From: Chthonomonadaceae bacterium
GTDB taxonomy: Bacteria; Armatimonadota; Chthonomonadetes; Chthonomonadales; Chthonomonadaceae
Reading direction: 5' to 3'
NCBI GenBank assembly: GCA_027450145.1
Contig: DAIDKH010000034.1
Coordinates: 1 to 45,453 of the forward strand
Length of the DNA: 45,453 bases
Shown here: positions 1 to 7,917 of the stretch, piece by piece
Layout of the letters: every line of letters starts with the position of its first letter
Position numbering within the stretch: the stretch's first letter is position 1
Translations under genes and position numbers: made by a program
Notes under the pieces: generated by a model
Told to the model about the DNA's origin: nothing
Seen by the model: only the letters and a program-made list of their open reading frames with translations
Database searches by the model: none

Positions 1-567
1 AACTACGCGGACAAACATCCACTCATGATTTGCGAGTATGGAGCGACACATTACGCCAAGTGTGAAGGACTAAACAAACCTGGGTGGGCAATTCAAAAGA
101 TTCTTGAGTTGTATGAGGCGATACCCAAGATATTCCCGCGCGTAAAAGCAATCAACTATTTTGATAGCAATAATATGAAGTTCGTGGCGGATGGCGTAAA
201 CGATTACTGTGTAACGAACCAACCACGGGTTTTGCGAGCTTACAAGAGCGCTATTTCCTCGCCGTTTTATTTAGGAACGCCCGATGCCACCTGTGATACC
301 GCTCCTGTACCGATCGCTCAGGATACCAAGATTGCAGGTACGGTGCACCTAAGTGCCACCACTCGATTTGCAGACACCACTGCATGGATTGTTTACACCG
401 TAGACGGTCACCCAATCTACAAGGCCTACCGCGAGGATGCCTGGGGCTGTCGGTGGAACAGTGCAACCGTACAACGCGGACGTCATAGGTTGGTACTGTG
501 GATTTACAATAGTGCGGGGCAGGTGCTTGCACAACATGGCGTCTGGATACGAACCACAGGCAAGTAG
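1..567 (+). CDS. glycoside hydrolase (GH26-like), C-terminal part
   Basis: The reading frame is open from the first base, so this is the 3' end of a longer gene. The first ~90 residues look like the end of a TIM-barrel hydrolase. MICEYGA has the form of the GH26 nucleophile strand (a Glu in an I-x-E-Y/F-G context), followed by a helix and then 'PRVKAINYFDSNN', the usual last barrel strand of GH26 mannanase-like enzymes. From about residue 100 a second, beta-rich stretch (AGTVHLSATTRFAD ... VDGHPIYKA ... RGRHRLVLWIYNSAGQVLA) has the pattern of a bacterial Ig-like module, a common accessory of secreted hydrolases. The substrate cannot be told. It converges on the exopolysaccharide operon, so it may act on polysaccharide, but that is inference. 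Confidence 0.6.
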   Translation, partial: NYADKHPLMICEYGATHYAKCEGLNKPGWAIQKILELYEAIPKIFPRVKAINYFDSNNMKFVADGVNDYCVTNQPRVLRAYKSAISSPFYLGTPDATCDTAPVPIAQDTKIAGTVHLSATTRFADTTAWIVYTVDGHPIYKAYREDAWGCRWNSATVQRGRHRLVLWIYNSAGQVLAQHGVWIRTTGK

Positions 568-689
568 CAACACAGCTGGTGTACACCGGCTAAAGGTTAC
601 TTGCCTGTGTCTGAAATCCTCACGCCATAATGTTATCCGATGCAGAAGAGCCACGGTACCGGCGATCGAATCTTGAAACCACTTTCAGG
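568..689. other. intergenic gap between convergent genes, with an 18-nt dyad
   Basis: This gap lies between the end of the hydrolase and the end of rfbB. Positions 574-591 form a loopless near-palindrome (AGCTGGTGTACACCGGCT, one mismatched pair). No U-rich tract follows on either strand, so a classical terminator is not visible. Confidence 0.35.
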
Positions 690-1721
690 CTAGAGGTCTT
701 CTCCCAAGTACCGGCCATAGTATCGCTCAATAAACTGCCGATAGTCATCGCGCGAAGTAATGGCACGCCACCAGTCCTGATTATCAACATACCACCGTAC
801 GGTATCTTCCAGCGCCTTGTCAAATTCGAATTCTGGCTGCCAACCAATAGACTGCAATTTACTTGCGTCAATGCTATACCGGCGGTCGTGCGAGCCACCG
901 CGGGGGTCTTCAATGAACTTTATCATTTCCATCGGTCTATCAAGTAATTCCAATAAACGCTTGGTAATCTCAAGATTGGTACACTCACCCCTAGACCCTA
1001 CGTTATACACCTCGCCGGCAAAGCCATGGAGCAACGCATGGTGTATACCGCTGCAATGATCGTCTACATATACCCAGTCTCGCACCTGGCTTCCATCGCC
1101 ATAGAGCGGAACCTTCTTGTGATCAAGCAGCCGTGTGATAAAAAAAGGAATGAGCTTCTCGGGGTACTGAAACGGCCCAAAGTTATTACCGCATCTGGTA
1201 ATCGTTACAGGAGTGTGGTAAGCGATGTGGTGCGCACGCACCTGCATATCGCCGCCAGCCTTACTGGCAGAGTAAGGAGTGTTTGGCGCCAAGGGCGTAA
1301 GTTCCGTAAAACTGGATTCAGTTGCAGAACCGTAAACCTCATCAGTCGATACATGCAACATCCGCTTAACGTTGTTACGTTGCACAGCTTCTAAGAGGGT
1401 AAACACGCCAGCCACGTCTGTCTGTATGAAAGCAGCCGCGTCCAATAGGGAGCGGTCATTGTGGCTCTCTGCTGCAAAATTCACTACTGTATCAACCGCT
1501 TGTGAACTAATGACGCCGTTTACGACAACCTCGTCTTGTATTTTGCCAGGAAAGAACCGGAATCGGCCAGTGGCTTCCAGGTCCTCCATGGTGCTGAGGT
1601 TGCCAGCATAGGTTAATGCATCCAAACCGCATATTGTAACATCCGGGTGTCGCTTTAGCACGTAGCGGCAGTAATTGCTGCCAATGAACCCCGCGCAGCC
1701 AGTAACTAACAGGGTCTTCAA
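690..1721 (-). CDS. rfbB: dTDP-glucose 4,6-dehydratase
   Basis: Converts dTDP-glucose to dTDP-4-keto-6-deoxyglucose in the cytoplasm using tightly bound NAD. The protein has 343 residues, normal for RmlB. Visible motifs: GxxGFIG dinucleotide binding at 8-14, the substrate loop TDEVYG at 126-131 (Thr-Asp-Glu), and the catalytic YxxxK at Tyr150/Lys154. The start is TTG, read from a TTGA overlap with the TGA stop of the gene before it, with GGAG about 9 nt upstream. It is the last gene of the exopolysaccharide operon. The C-terminal nucleotide-binding segment is slightly unusual (EDPRGGSHDRRYSID, where RmlB usually has a short RPGHDRRY stretch). No rmlD is in the window, so the final sugar is open. 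Confidence 0.93.
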   Translation of the reverse strand: MKTLLVTGCAGFIGSNYCRYVLKRHPDVTICGLDALTYAGNLSTMEDLEATGRFRFFPGKIQDEVVVNGVISSQAVDTVVNFAAESHNDRSLLDAAAFIQTDVAGVFTLLEAVQRNNVKRMLHVSTDEVYGSATESSFTELTPLAPNTPYSASKAGGDMQVRAHHIAYHTPVTITRCGNNFGPFQYPEKLIPFFITRLLDHKKVPLYGDGSQVRDWVYVDDHCSGIHHALLHGFAGEVYNVGSRGECTNLEITKRLLELLDRPMEMIKFIEDPRGGSHDRRYSIDASKLQSIGWQPEFEFDKALEDTVRWYVDNQDWWRAITSRDDYRQFIERYYGRYLGEDL

Positions 1722-2170
1722 AGCTTAAACTCCGAGTCGATCTCTTCATGTCGAATCTCGTCCACTGGTTCCTTTTTCCCCTTCCCCGCGTACAATTGGT
1801 TGGGGAAATTCAACACAGTTGCATCTGATTCGCCCACATTTTCGTAAGCGTGCACAACACCAGGCGGTACGATCATAAAAACAGGATTTGCCTCACCGCA
1901 CTCCAGCACCAGCTTTGTCTTTTCGCGCCCGGGCCTGTTTTCCCACAGAGTTACGCGAAAAGTGCCAGACAGGAATGCGAATCCATCGGTCTGATCGCGG
2001 TGTTCATGCGGACCACGTGCAATTCCGGGGTGCGTTAGCGATACATAGCCCATAACCGGAATAAAACCATCTGGAAGCTCGTCAGATCTAAACAGCTCGG
2101 TTAACCATCCCCGGCTGTCAGTATAGCGGCCGAGCGTGCGAATTACAACGCCAGGAATTTCAGTGGACAT
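1718..2170 (-). CDS. RmlC-like dTDP-sugar epimerase/isomerase (cupin)
   Basis: A 150-residue cupin of the dTDP-4-dehydrorhamnose 3,5-epimerase superfamily, about 30 residues shorter than typical RmlC. Visible: an N-terminal 'DSRGWLTELFR', the RG-x-H segment (ARGPHEHRDQTDGF, where the RmlC catalytic His would sit) and the second cupin strand 'VPPGVVHAYENV'. The RmlC C-terminal part carrying the catalytic Asp is missing or too divergent to see. A 3,5-epimerase, a monofunctional epimerase or a keto-isomerase are all possible. Its place between rfbA and rfbB supports a dTDP-sugar substrate. Its ATG overlaps the rfbA stop by one base, and its stop overlaps the rfbB start by four. Confidence 0.8.
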   Translation of the reverse strand: MSTEIPGVVIRTLGRYTDSRGWLTELFRSDELPDGFIPVMGYVSLTHPGIARGPHEHRDQTDGFAFLSGTFRVTLWENRPGREKTKLVLECGEANPVFMIVPPGVVHAYENVGESDATVLNFPNQLYAGKGKKEPVDEIRHEEIDSEFKL

Positions 2171-3054
2171 CAGCGCTCCTTCAAACGAGTTAGAAGATAT
2201 TTGCCATAGGGGGAATTGCCCATAGCTTGTGCTCGGTGTTCAATAATATCGCCAGTAAGCCATCCCTGCTCGTAGGCAATCTCCTCTAGACAGGCAACTT
2301 TCAATCCTTGCCGTTGTTCAATCGCCTGGATAAAATTGGACGCCTCGACCAGGCTATCATGGGTACCGGTATCTAACCACGCAAATCCACGCCCAAGACG
2401 CTCGGCGAAGAGCTTGCCGGCTCTTAGGTACTCTAAATTCAGGTCCGTGATTTCGAGCTCACCACGGGCAGATGGTTTCAGCTGTCCGGCTATATTGCAT
2501 ACATCCCGGTCATAAAAATAGAGACCAACCACGGCATTGTTCGATTTAGGGCGCAGTGGTTTCTCTTCAATAGAAATAACACGGTTACTGCTGTCGAGTT
2601 CCATCACGCCATATCTTTGGGGATCCCCAACATGGTAACCAAATATCGTTGCACCCTGTTCTCTTTCCGATGCTTGCGTCATCAGCTCGGGCAGCCCATG
2701 ACCGTAAAACAGATTATCACCCAACACCAGAGCGGACGGCGAGTCACTAACGAATTCCCTGCCAATGACGAATGCCTGAGCGAGTCCCTCTGGTCGCGGC
2801 TGTACGGCGTACGATAGTGAAATTCCAAAGGCGGAGCCATCGCCTAGTAGACGTTCAAAAAGTGGTGTGTCATGAGGAGTAGAAATCAAGAGGATGTCGC
2901 GAATTCCCGCTAGCATTAGGGTTGCCAACGGGTAGTAAATCATGGGCTTATCATAGACAGGCAGTAGTTGCTTAGAAACTGCCAGGGTGGCAGGGTAAAG
3001 TCGAGTACCACTACCACCCGCGAGAACAATGCCCTTCCTAACACTAAATGACAT
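2170..3054 (-). CDS. rfbA: glucose-1-phosphate thymidylyltransferase
   Basis: Makes dTDP-glucose from dTTP and glucose-1-phosphate, the first step of dTDP-deoxysugar synthesis. The protein has 294 residues, the family's usual length. The nucleotidyltransferase signature [20 protein letters not shown] lies at about residues 13-32, with the DKPMIYYPL strand after it, LGDNLFYG (metal-binding Asp) near residue 110 and 'EEKP' near 163. The C-terminal helix region (GWLTGDI...SPYGKYLL) is typical of RmlA. It overlaps the upstream ABC permease gene by 11 nt and the downstream rfbC-like gene by one, so the three are almost certainly translated from one message. Confidence 0.95.
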   Translation of the reverse strand: MSFSVRKGIVLAGGSGTRLYPATLAVSKQLLPVYDKPMIYYPLATLMLAGIRDILLISTPHDTPLFERLLGDGSAFGISLSYAVQPRPEGLAQAFVIGREFVSDSPSALVLGDNLFYGHGLPELMTQASEREQGATIFGYHVGDPQRYGVMELDSSNRVISIEEKPLRPKSNNAVVGLYFYDRDVCNIAGQLKPSARGELEITDLNLEYLRAGKLFAERLGRGFAWLDTGTHDSLVEASNFIQAIEQRQGLKVACLEEIAYEQGWLTGDIIEHRAQAMGNSPYGKYLLTRLKER

Positions 3055-3907
3055 CTGCGAAGCGTCGTTCCATTCGCTTAAAGTTCACTGCCCCCACAAG
3101 GAAAACACCCACGGCCGCCAAGATGGAATAGGTAACATACTCCACAGGGAATGCACCAACTCCAAGCAGCGACCACCTAAATGCTTCCAGTAGACCGGAC
3201 AATGGATTTAACATAAAGAACGTGTAGGTATGCGGCGATACCTTTTCCTGTACCATCTGAAGCGAATACGCAACAGGGCTTGCATACATCAGAAAGTTAA
3301 GGAGAACCGGCACAATGTACTGCACGTCTCTATAAGATACCATAAGCGCACTGGTAATTAAGCCGCATCCCACTGCCAATAGCATGATAGCCGCTAGCCA
3401 CACTGGCAGAAGAAGCAGATGCAATCCAGGATGAACGTGGTAAGCAATAATTAGCACGACCATCATGGCCAAGGCGACGAGAAAATCTATTAGCGCTGAA
3501 AATATGGTGGATATTGGTAGCACTAGCCTCGGGAAATATACCTTGGAAACCAGCTGGGTGTTTTGTAGCAGGCAAGTACTTGCACGTGAAAAGACGCCGT
3601 TGAAGGCGCCCCAACCCAACTGCCCGGCGAATGCGAATACCAGGTATGGCAACCCACCAGGCGCAGTAAGGCCCGCAACCTTGCCAAACACGAACGTCAT
3701 AATGCCAGCTGCTAGCAACGGCTGTAGAACCACCCAGATGGCGCCGAGAGCAGTCTGGCGATACCGTAACTTCACATCGCGACCGGCAAGGGTGATCAGC
3801 AGGTCTCTAAACTGCCATATCTCCTCAAGGTGCAGGTTAGCCCAGCCAGTTTCTGGCTTTAGTGTGACTAACGACTTGGGTTCGTTGGAATTCAGGGCGA
3901 CTGTCAA
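3044..3907 (-). CDS. polysaccharide ABC transporter permease (Wzm/ABC-2 type)
   Basis: Inner-membrane subunit of an ABC-2 exporter for polysaccharide. The 287-residue protein shows a cytoplasmic N-terminus with the hallmark '[23 protein letters not shown]' before the first membrane helix (split here: LKYRQ-like box near 45, GAIWVVLQP near 54), about six hydrophobic segments, and 'NPLSG..EAFRW' near residue 235, as in Wzm/TagG proteins. It starts with TTG inside a TTGA overlap with the epsI stop; AAAGGAAAG lies about 8 nt upstream. The ATP-binding partner (Wzt/TagH) normally sits next to the permease but is absent from this operon. Confidence 0.9.
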   Translation of the reverse strand: MTVALNSNEPKSLVTLKPETGWANLHLEEIWQFRDLLITLAGRDVKLRYRQTALGAIWVVLQPLLAAGIMTFVFGKVAGLTAPGGLPYLVFAFAGQLGWGAFNGVFSRASTCLLQNTQLVSKVYFPRLVLPISTIFSALIDFLVALAMMVVLIIAYHVHPGLHLLLLPVWLAAIMLLAVGCGLITSALMVSYRDVQYIVPVLLNFLMYASPVAYSLQMVQEKVSPHTYTFFMLNPLSGLLEAFRWSLLGVGAFPVEYVTYSILAAVGVFLVGAVNFKRMERRFADVI

Positions 3908-4536
3908 CTACTCTTTCCTTTCGCCACCAGAGCATTAACATCTGGCATGATCTGGTTAATAAACGACTTCAACATAGGCACACTGGTCGGTGTATCGTCA
4001 GCTGTGAGGCGAACCACAAGCGAGCCTCCCTGCTCCCCGGTAATTAGACGGCGCAGTGCGTACATCTTTTCCAGGTAGGCAAGTCCCATTCTACTGCCGA
4101 GTGCGAACCCGCCGGGAAAAAAGTACATAAAATCCTGTTTGGCTCCATCTCGCTCCGCGGTAATGAAGCGGATCTGCTGGTGATCTTGATACCAGGCCGT
4201 CTCCTTCGAGAGCGTATAACCGTGGGCAGGAAAGCAGACATTTGGATCGTGGAAGTCTGCATAGCTTGGCCCAGTAATTAGGCACAGGAAAATCTCCTTG
4301 CCCGCTGGGTTTCGATATACCCTCTGCAGGAGTTTCGCGGTAGGAATAGCCTGCTGTATAACCGGATCCACTGGTACGTTCGCCCCCGATACCCACTGAC
4401 CAACAACCCTGGGGAATGTATCAATAGGCAGCGGCTTAGGATGCGCGTACTTAAGCCTGGGCAATGCGTGCTGCGCCGCAATACCACCTAATAGTGCAGC
4501 ACATACTAATCCTGAGAAAAGCGTGTCGTTTCGCAT
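3904..4536 (-). CDS. epsI: EpsI family exosortase-associated protein
   Basis: A 210-residue EpsI/DUF3485 protein. A longer frame continues upstream, but the ATG at 4536 has a strong GGAAGGAGAC 6-10 nt before it and begins a typical N-terminal anchor (MRNDTLFSGLVCAALLGGIAAQHALP). The rest matches the EpsI pattern: 'FPRVVGQWVSG', 'RVYRNPAGKEIFLCLITG', 'FHDPNVCFPAHGYTL' (the conserved His/Cys stretch) and a Tyr-Phe-Phe 'DFMYFFPGG' strand. EpsI proteins act with exosortases at the membrane in processing and surface attachment of sorted proteins; the exact reaction is not settled. The start overlaps the exosortase gene by 31 nt. Confidence 0.85.
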   Translation of the reverse strand: MRNDTLFSGLVCAALLGGIAAQHALPRLKYAHPKPLPIDTFPRVVGQWVSGANVPVDPVIQQAIPTAKLLQRVYRNPAGKEIFLCLITGPSYADFHDPNVCFPAHGYTLSKETAWYQDHQQIRFITAERDGAKQDFMYFFPGGFALGSRMGLAYLEKMYALRRLITGEQGGSLVVRLTADDTPTSVPMLKSFINQIMPDVNALVAKGKSS

Positions 4537-5435
4537 CCCAGTCTCCTTCCAACTGATACAAATAGAATGCACGAAAGAGCTATAACAAAATAATCGGCGT
4601 ATTCGTGCGCTACCGCCTCCACATGTGCGCCGTACCACGTGGCAAGCGCCACCAAACCGGCGATGCGCACGATGTTGGCAGCAAGTGCAATGGGGAAACT
4701 CACAAGGATTAGCAGCAGCCACTTACCCTTAGGCAGGTTGAAGAACCATCCGTAAAGAACGGCGAAGCAAAAGAATGCAATGAGCTTTTTAAAGCCGCTG
4801 CATGCTTCGGCAACGTTTAGTGCCATGCCTGGAACCTGCAGAACGCTACCTTCTCGAACGATAGCAAACCCGAAGAACTGCATAATCCACTGCGCCCCAA
4901 TTGTACTAATTCGTTGCGCCATCACGTCAGTTGGCGTCAAGATAGGCTCTGGAATCGGCGCAGCAAACAGCAGAAATGCAATGGGGAACCTCAGCTTACG
5001 CCACAATGGCTTACCGTGCAGGGCTATTACCGCCCCACTAATGAGAACTGGTAAAGCCGCCATGGCTATGAAGCGAATTCTCAGATACCAACCTGCCCAC
5101 TCGATCACTACGCCGGCGACTGCCAGCCAGAAGCCAATAATCGAAGGGCTTTTAGCAGTACAGCGCACCTGTTGGTGTAACAGTATGATAAGGCCCAAAC
5201 TAATCGGCCCTATCAATATACAAAAGGAGTAGGTCTCCTGAGAAAGCCAATATGGTATCGTCTCTGCAAGCACAGGAATATACAACAGAACGATCAAAGC
5301 CGCTACGAGCCAAGCAGTGGCCGGCCAAGCTCGAAGATCCTCTAAAATGGGCGCCAGCCACGACATAGCAGTGGGAGATTGTGGATGGATGGCTTGACCC
5401 AGGTCCTCTGGAACCCCTGCGTTATTACTGCTCAT
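4506..5435 (-). CDS. exosortase (transmembrane transpeptidase-like protease)
   Basis: A polytopic 309-residue membrane protein with the exosortase triad in order: Cys212 in EACSGFKKL, Arg257 in 'FPIALAANIVRI' and His277 in AHEYADYF. The preceding 'VREGSVLQVPGMALNVAEACSG' has the diagnostic G-x-x-L-x-V-x-A-C-S-G form. Exosortases recognise PEP-CTERM-type tails and process secreted proteins, and they often sit in exopolysaccharide loci, as here. The subtype is not clear by eye. No gene in the window shows a PEP-CTERM-like tail, so its substrates are elsewhere. It starts at an ATGA overlap with the glycosyltransferase stop. Confidence 0.9.
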   Translation of the reverse strand: MSSNNAGVPEDLGQAIHPQSPTAMSWLAPILEDLRAWPATAWLVAALIVLLYIPVLAETIPYWLSQETYSFCILIGPISLGLIILLHQQVRCTAKSPSIIGFWLAVAGVVIEWAGWYLRIRFIAMAALPVLISGAVIALHGKPLWRKLRFPIAFLLFAAPIPEPILTPTDVMAQRISTIGAQWIMQFFGFAIVREGSVLQVPGMALNVAEACSGFKKLIAFFCFAVLYGWFFNLPKGKWLLLILVSFPIALAANIVRIAGLVALATWYGAHVEAVAHEYADYFVIALSCILFVSVGRRLGCETTRFSQD

Positions 5436-6556
5436 TGAGGGTTAGTCCTATTTGTAAGTATTGCTTTATCACGGTCATTAAAATAATTATCGATTATCGA
5501 CATCATTTTTGAGCGAAATACCGATGTGTCAAACTGCTGAGCATGCGAGCGAATTAACTGGGGATTAAACCTTGTGCATTCAAGCGTCACCATAGCTTCG
5601 CACAGCGAATCAACTGTCTGTTCTCCAAAAAGTATTCCCGATATTCCATCCCGCTGAGAGTCGAGGGCACCGCCGGCACCGTATGCAATTACCGGTCTTC
5701 CGCAGGCGTTGGCTTCAACGGGTGAGATGCCAAAGTCTTCCTGGCCAGGCATAATATACGCCTTGCATTCGGCCATCAACTTCGTCAACTGACCATCGGG
5801 TACACGTCCCAAAAACTCCACAGTGGGACCAGCGAGAGACCTAAGGTATTCGTCCTGTCTCCCACTCCCCACAACCTTCAGTGGACGTTTTAGGGTATTG
5901 CATGCCTGTATGGCAAGATCCAGGCGCTTATAAGGAGCAAATCGCGCTGCCACCAAGTAGTATTCACCCACGGTATCTGAAATGTTGAAACGAGTAGTGT
6001 CAACGGGTGGATAGATGATGTCACAACTTCTACGATAGTACTTCTGTATGCGGTCTGCCACAATGGACGAATTTGCAATATGCATATCGACTCGCAGCTG
6101 AGCAACTGCATCCCACGTTCTAAGTTTATGCAGTGTTGGAGCGAGTAGAGTACGCAGAACTGTTGGCATGTTTTCGCGCTCAAGGTAAGCATGGTGCATC
6201 CAGCCATACCTCATAGGCGTGTGAACATAGCAGAGGTGAAGCGAGTCGGGTCGTGTAATTACACCCTTGGCGAACGCCGAGGAAGAGCTTATCACGAGGT
6301 CATACTCAGACATATCAAACGACTCAAATGCAAGCGGGTAGAGTGGCAGGGCAACGCGATGCGAGATTTTCTTTAGCGGAAGCTTCTGCATGAAACTGGT
6401 TCGAATATCCCAGCTTCTCATTGCGGCCGGCATGATTTCGGGTGAGTAAACGGACGTATAGATAGGGGCCTCCGGGAACATGGAATGGAATTCTTCCACC
6501 ACCTTCTCTGCCCCACCGTTCTGCACCAGAAAATCGTGTGCTATCGCAACTTTCAT
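5432..6556 (-). CDS. GT4 family glycosyltransferase (WbaZ-like)
   Basis: A cytoplasmic retaining glycosyltransferase with the GT-B fold, 374 residues. The true start is the ATG at 6556 (MKVAIAHDFLV), with GGAGAT 4-9 nt upstream; the frame's extra 10 residues upstream lie in a hairpin. 'NGGAEKVVEEFHSMFPEAPIYT' near residue 12 is typical of WbaZ-like mannosyl/rhamnosyl transferases. The donor-site motif is EDFGISPVEANACGRPVIAYG near residue 282, with both Glu of the E-x7-E pair. Acceptor and sugar are unknown. The dTDP-sugar genes of the operon suggest, but do not prove, a deoxysugar in the product. Confidence 0.92.
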   Translation of the reverse strand: MKVAIAHDFLVQNGGAEKVVEEFHSMFPEAPIYTSVYSPEIMPAAMRSWDIRTSFMQKLPLKKISHRVALPLYPLAFESFDMSEYDLVISSSSAFAKGVITRPDSLHLCYVHTPMRYGWMHHAYLERENMPTVLRTLLAPTLHKLRTWDAVAQLRVDMHIANSSIVADRIQKYYRRSCDIIYPPVDTTRFNISDTVGEYYLVAARFAPYKRLDLAIQACNTLKRPLKVVGSGRQDEYLRSLAGPTVEFLGRVPDGQLTKLMAECKAYIMPGQEDFGISPVEANACGRPVIAYGAGGALDSQRDGISGILFGEQTVDSLCEAMVTLECTRFNPQLIRSHAQQFDTSVFRSKMMSIIDNYFNDRDKAILTNRTNPQ

Positions 6557-6566
6557 ACAGATCTCC

Positions 6567-6603
6567 AATTTGCAGGCCGCGTACAACAGGCGGCCTGCAA
6601 ATT
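6567..6603 (-). other. 14-bp intercistronic hairpin in the EPS operon
   Basis: AATTTGCAGGCCGC (6567-6580) and its exact reverse complement (6590-6603) enclose a 9-nt loop. It lies between the export gene and the glycosyltransferase. The transferase's ribosome-binding site GGAGAT follows immediately on the minus strand, with no U-tract. It is probably a transcript-stability, processing or partial attenuation element and not a full terminator. Confidence 0.65.
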
Positions 6604-6614
6604 ACGGCTACGGT

Positions 6615-7853
6615 CTAGTAGTGGCCAGTTACCAGTCTGGCGGCTCCATCCAGTAGGTTCAATCCCGTAAGGGCGCCTAGTACGTCGGAGAGACCGAACT
6701 TATGGCCCCTCTTCGGAACGAAGATGACTTCACCCGGCTCCAGCAGAATATTCCCCTTGCCATCGCCCTTTTCGATGGCCTGGATGTTCACATACTGAAC
6801 GCTATATAGCTTCTTGTTACCGCTTACTTTCACGACGCGGATATTGGAAAGGTCAGCATCGTGCGATGGCCCCATCTGAGTCAGCGCATCTAGCAAGTGG
6901 TCACCTGGCTTAAGGTTGTAGTAACCAATGCGATTAACCTCACCAAGGAAGTACACTCTGTCCTTAACCTTAGGTATGAAGATACTATCGCCGGGCTGCA
7001 AAGTTACGTTATTGGCCAGATTATTCTCATGGTAGACGCCGTAAAGACTTAGTGGCCTTGTTTTACCGTCATGTGTTAGAGTGGCGTCCTGCAAGTCTGC
7101 CTTTTCACGATCAAAGTTTCCTGCGTCCGCAATAGCCTCCATTACGGTCATCTGCTCGTGATACTTGTAGGCACCAGGATTGATCACCTCACCGGTAACC
7201 TCCACCATCGAATGCCGCACGGGGAGGTACACATTATCGCCCTCCTGCAGCAGTATATTATCGGGAGATTGTGCCTTGTCTTCAGGATGGCTAAGGTCTA
7301 AAGTAACGGACTGCCCGTTGGCGTGCGTAACAACAACACGGGAGAGGTCAATGGTTCGCTGATCCCCACCTAAACGCGCCAAGGCATCAATAATATGAAG
7401 GCCAACTTGAGGATTGAGATTTCCACTTAGCGCCCCGTAGAAGGAGATAGGATGCTGGCTGCGCTTTTGAACAAGCGTTACCGTGAAGTCTGGATTCACA
7501 ACGAAATTGCTGTACTCGTGCTGCAGCAGCTTTGCAAGCTCATTAGTTGTCATGCCAACTACGCTAATGCGCTTGTTGATGAGTATAGGTGAAATAGTGC
7601 CGTCTGGAGGTATCACCATCTGCGCGGCATCAAACTGCGGAAAGCCAATGGATGTGATGGATATCACGTCACCAGGGGCTAATTGATACGGGCCAGCCTG
7701 GACGAGCGAGTCTGGTGGTAGATTTGTCGACGTCGTAGCAACGGGAGTAGCCGGCGCATTGGGAGTTGGCGCTGGCGTTGTCGTTTTGGGTTGTTGAGCG
7801 GCCACAGAACCGCCAATAACGCTGAGCAAAGCAAGTGCTGCGAACCATTTCAT
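6615..7853 (-). CDS. polysaccharide export protein (Wza-like, SLBB domains)
   Basis: A 412-residue secreted/outer-membrane export protein. Residues 1-19 are a signal peptide ending AAQQ, followed by a Thr/Pro/Ala-rich linker. The Poly_export domain starts at about 54 (AGPYQLAPGDVISI ... VIPPDGTISPILINKRISVVGMTTNEL). After it come about three SLBB-like units, visible as repeated 'G.V..PG.Y.....MTVMEAIADAG' patterns near 215, 300 and 350, each closed by an 'L.PGD.IFIPK'-type strand. The start ATG has GGAGG about 9 nt upstream. With the downstream permease and the upstream autokinase it forms the export machinery. There is no lipobox Cys, so anchoring may differ from Wza. Confidence 0.9.
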   Translation of the reverse strand: MKWFAALALLSVIGGSVAAQQPKTTTPAPTPNAPATPVATTSTNLPPDSLVQAGPYQLAPGDVISITSIGFPQFDAAQMVIPPDGTISPILINKRISVVGMTTNELAKLLQHEYSNFVVNPDFTVTLVQKRSQHPISFYGALSGNLNPQVGLHIIDALARLGGDQRTIDLSRVVVTHANGQSVTLDLSHPEDKAQSPDNILLQEGDNVYLPVRHSMVEVTGEVINPGAYKYHEQMTVMEAIADAGNFDREKADLQDATLTHDGKTRPLSLYGVYHENNLANNVTLQPGDSIFIPKVKDRVYFLGEVNRIGYYNLKPGDHLLDALTQMGPSHDADLSNIRVVKVSGNKKLYSVQYVNIQAIEKGDGKGNILLEPGEVIFVPKRGHKFGLSDVLGALTGLNLLDGAARLVTGHY

Positions 7854-7871
7854 ATATTACTGCCTCCAACT

Positions 7872-7901
7872 AGCCGCGCGAACCACAATAGCTGCGCGGC
7901 T
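7872..7901 (-). other. 8-bp intercistronic hairpin between wzc-type and wza-type genes
   Basis: AGCCGCGC (7872-7879) pairs with GCGCGGCT (7894-7901) across a 14-nt loop. It sits just upstream of the export gene's GGAGG. There is no T-tract. A stability or processing element is likely. Confidence 0.5.
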
Positions 7902-7917
7902 GGCAAAATCAAACTAA

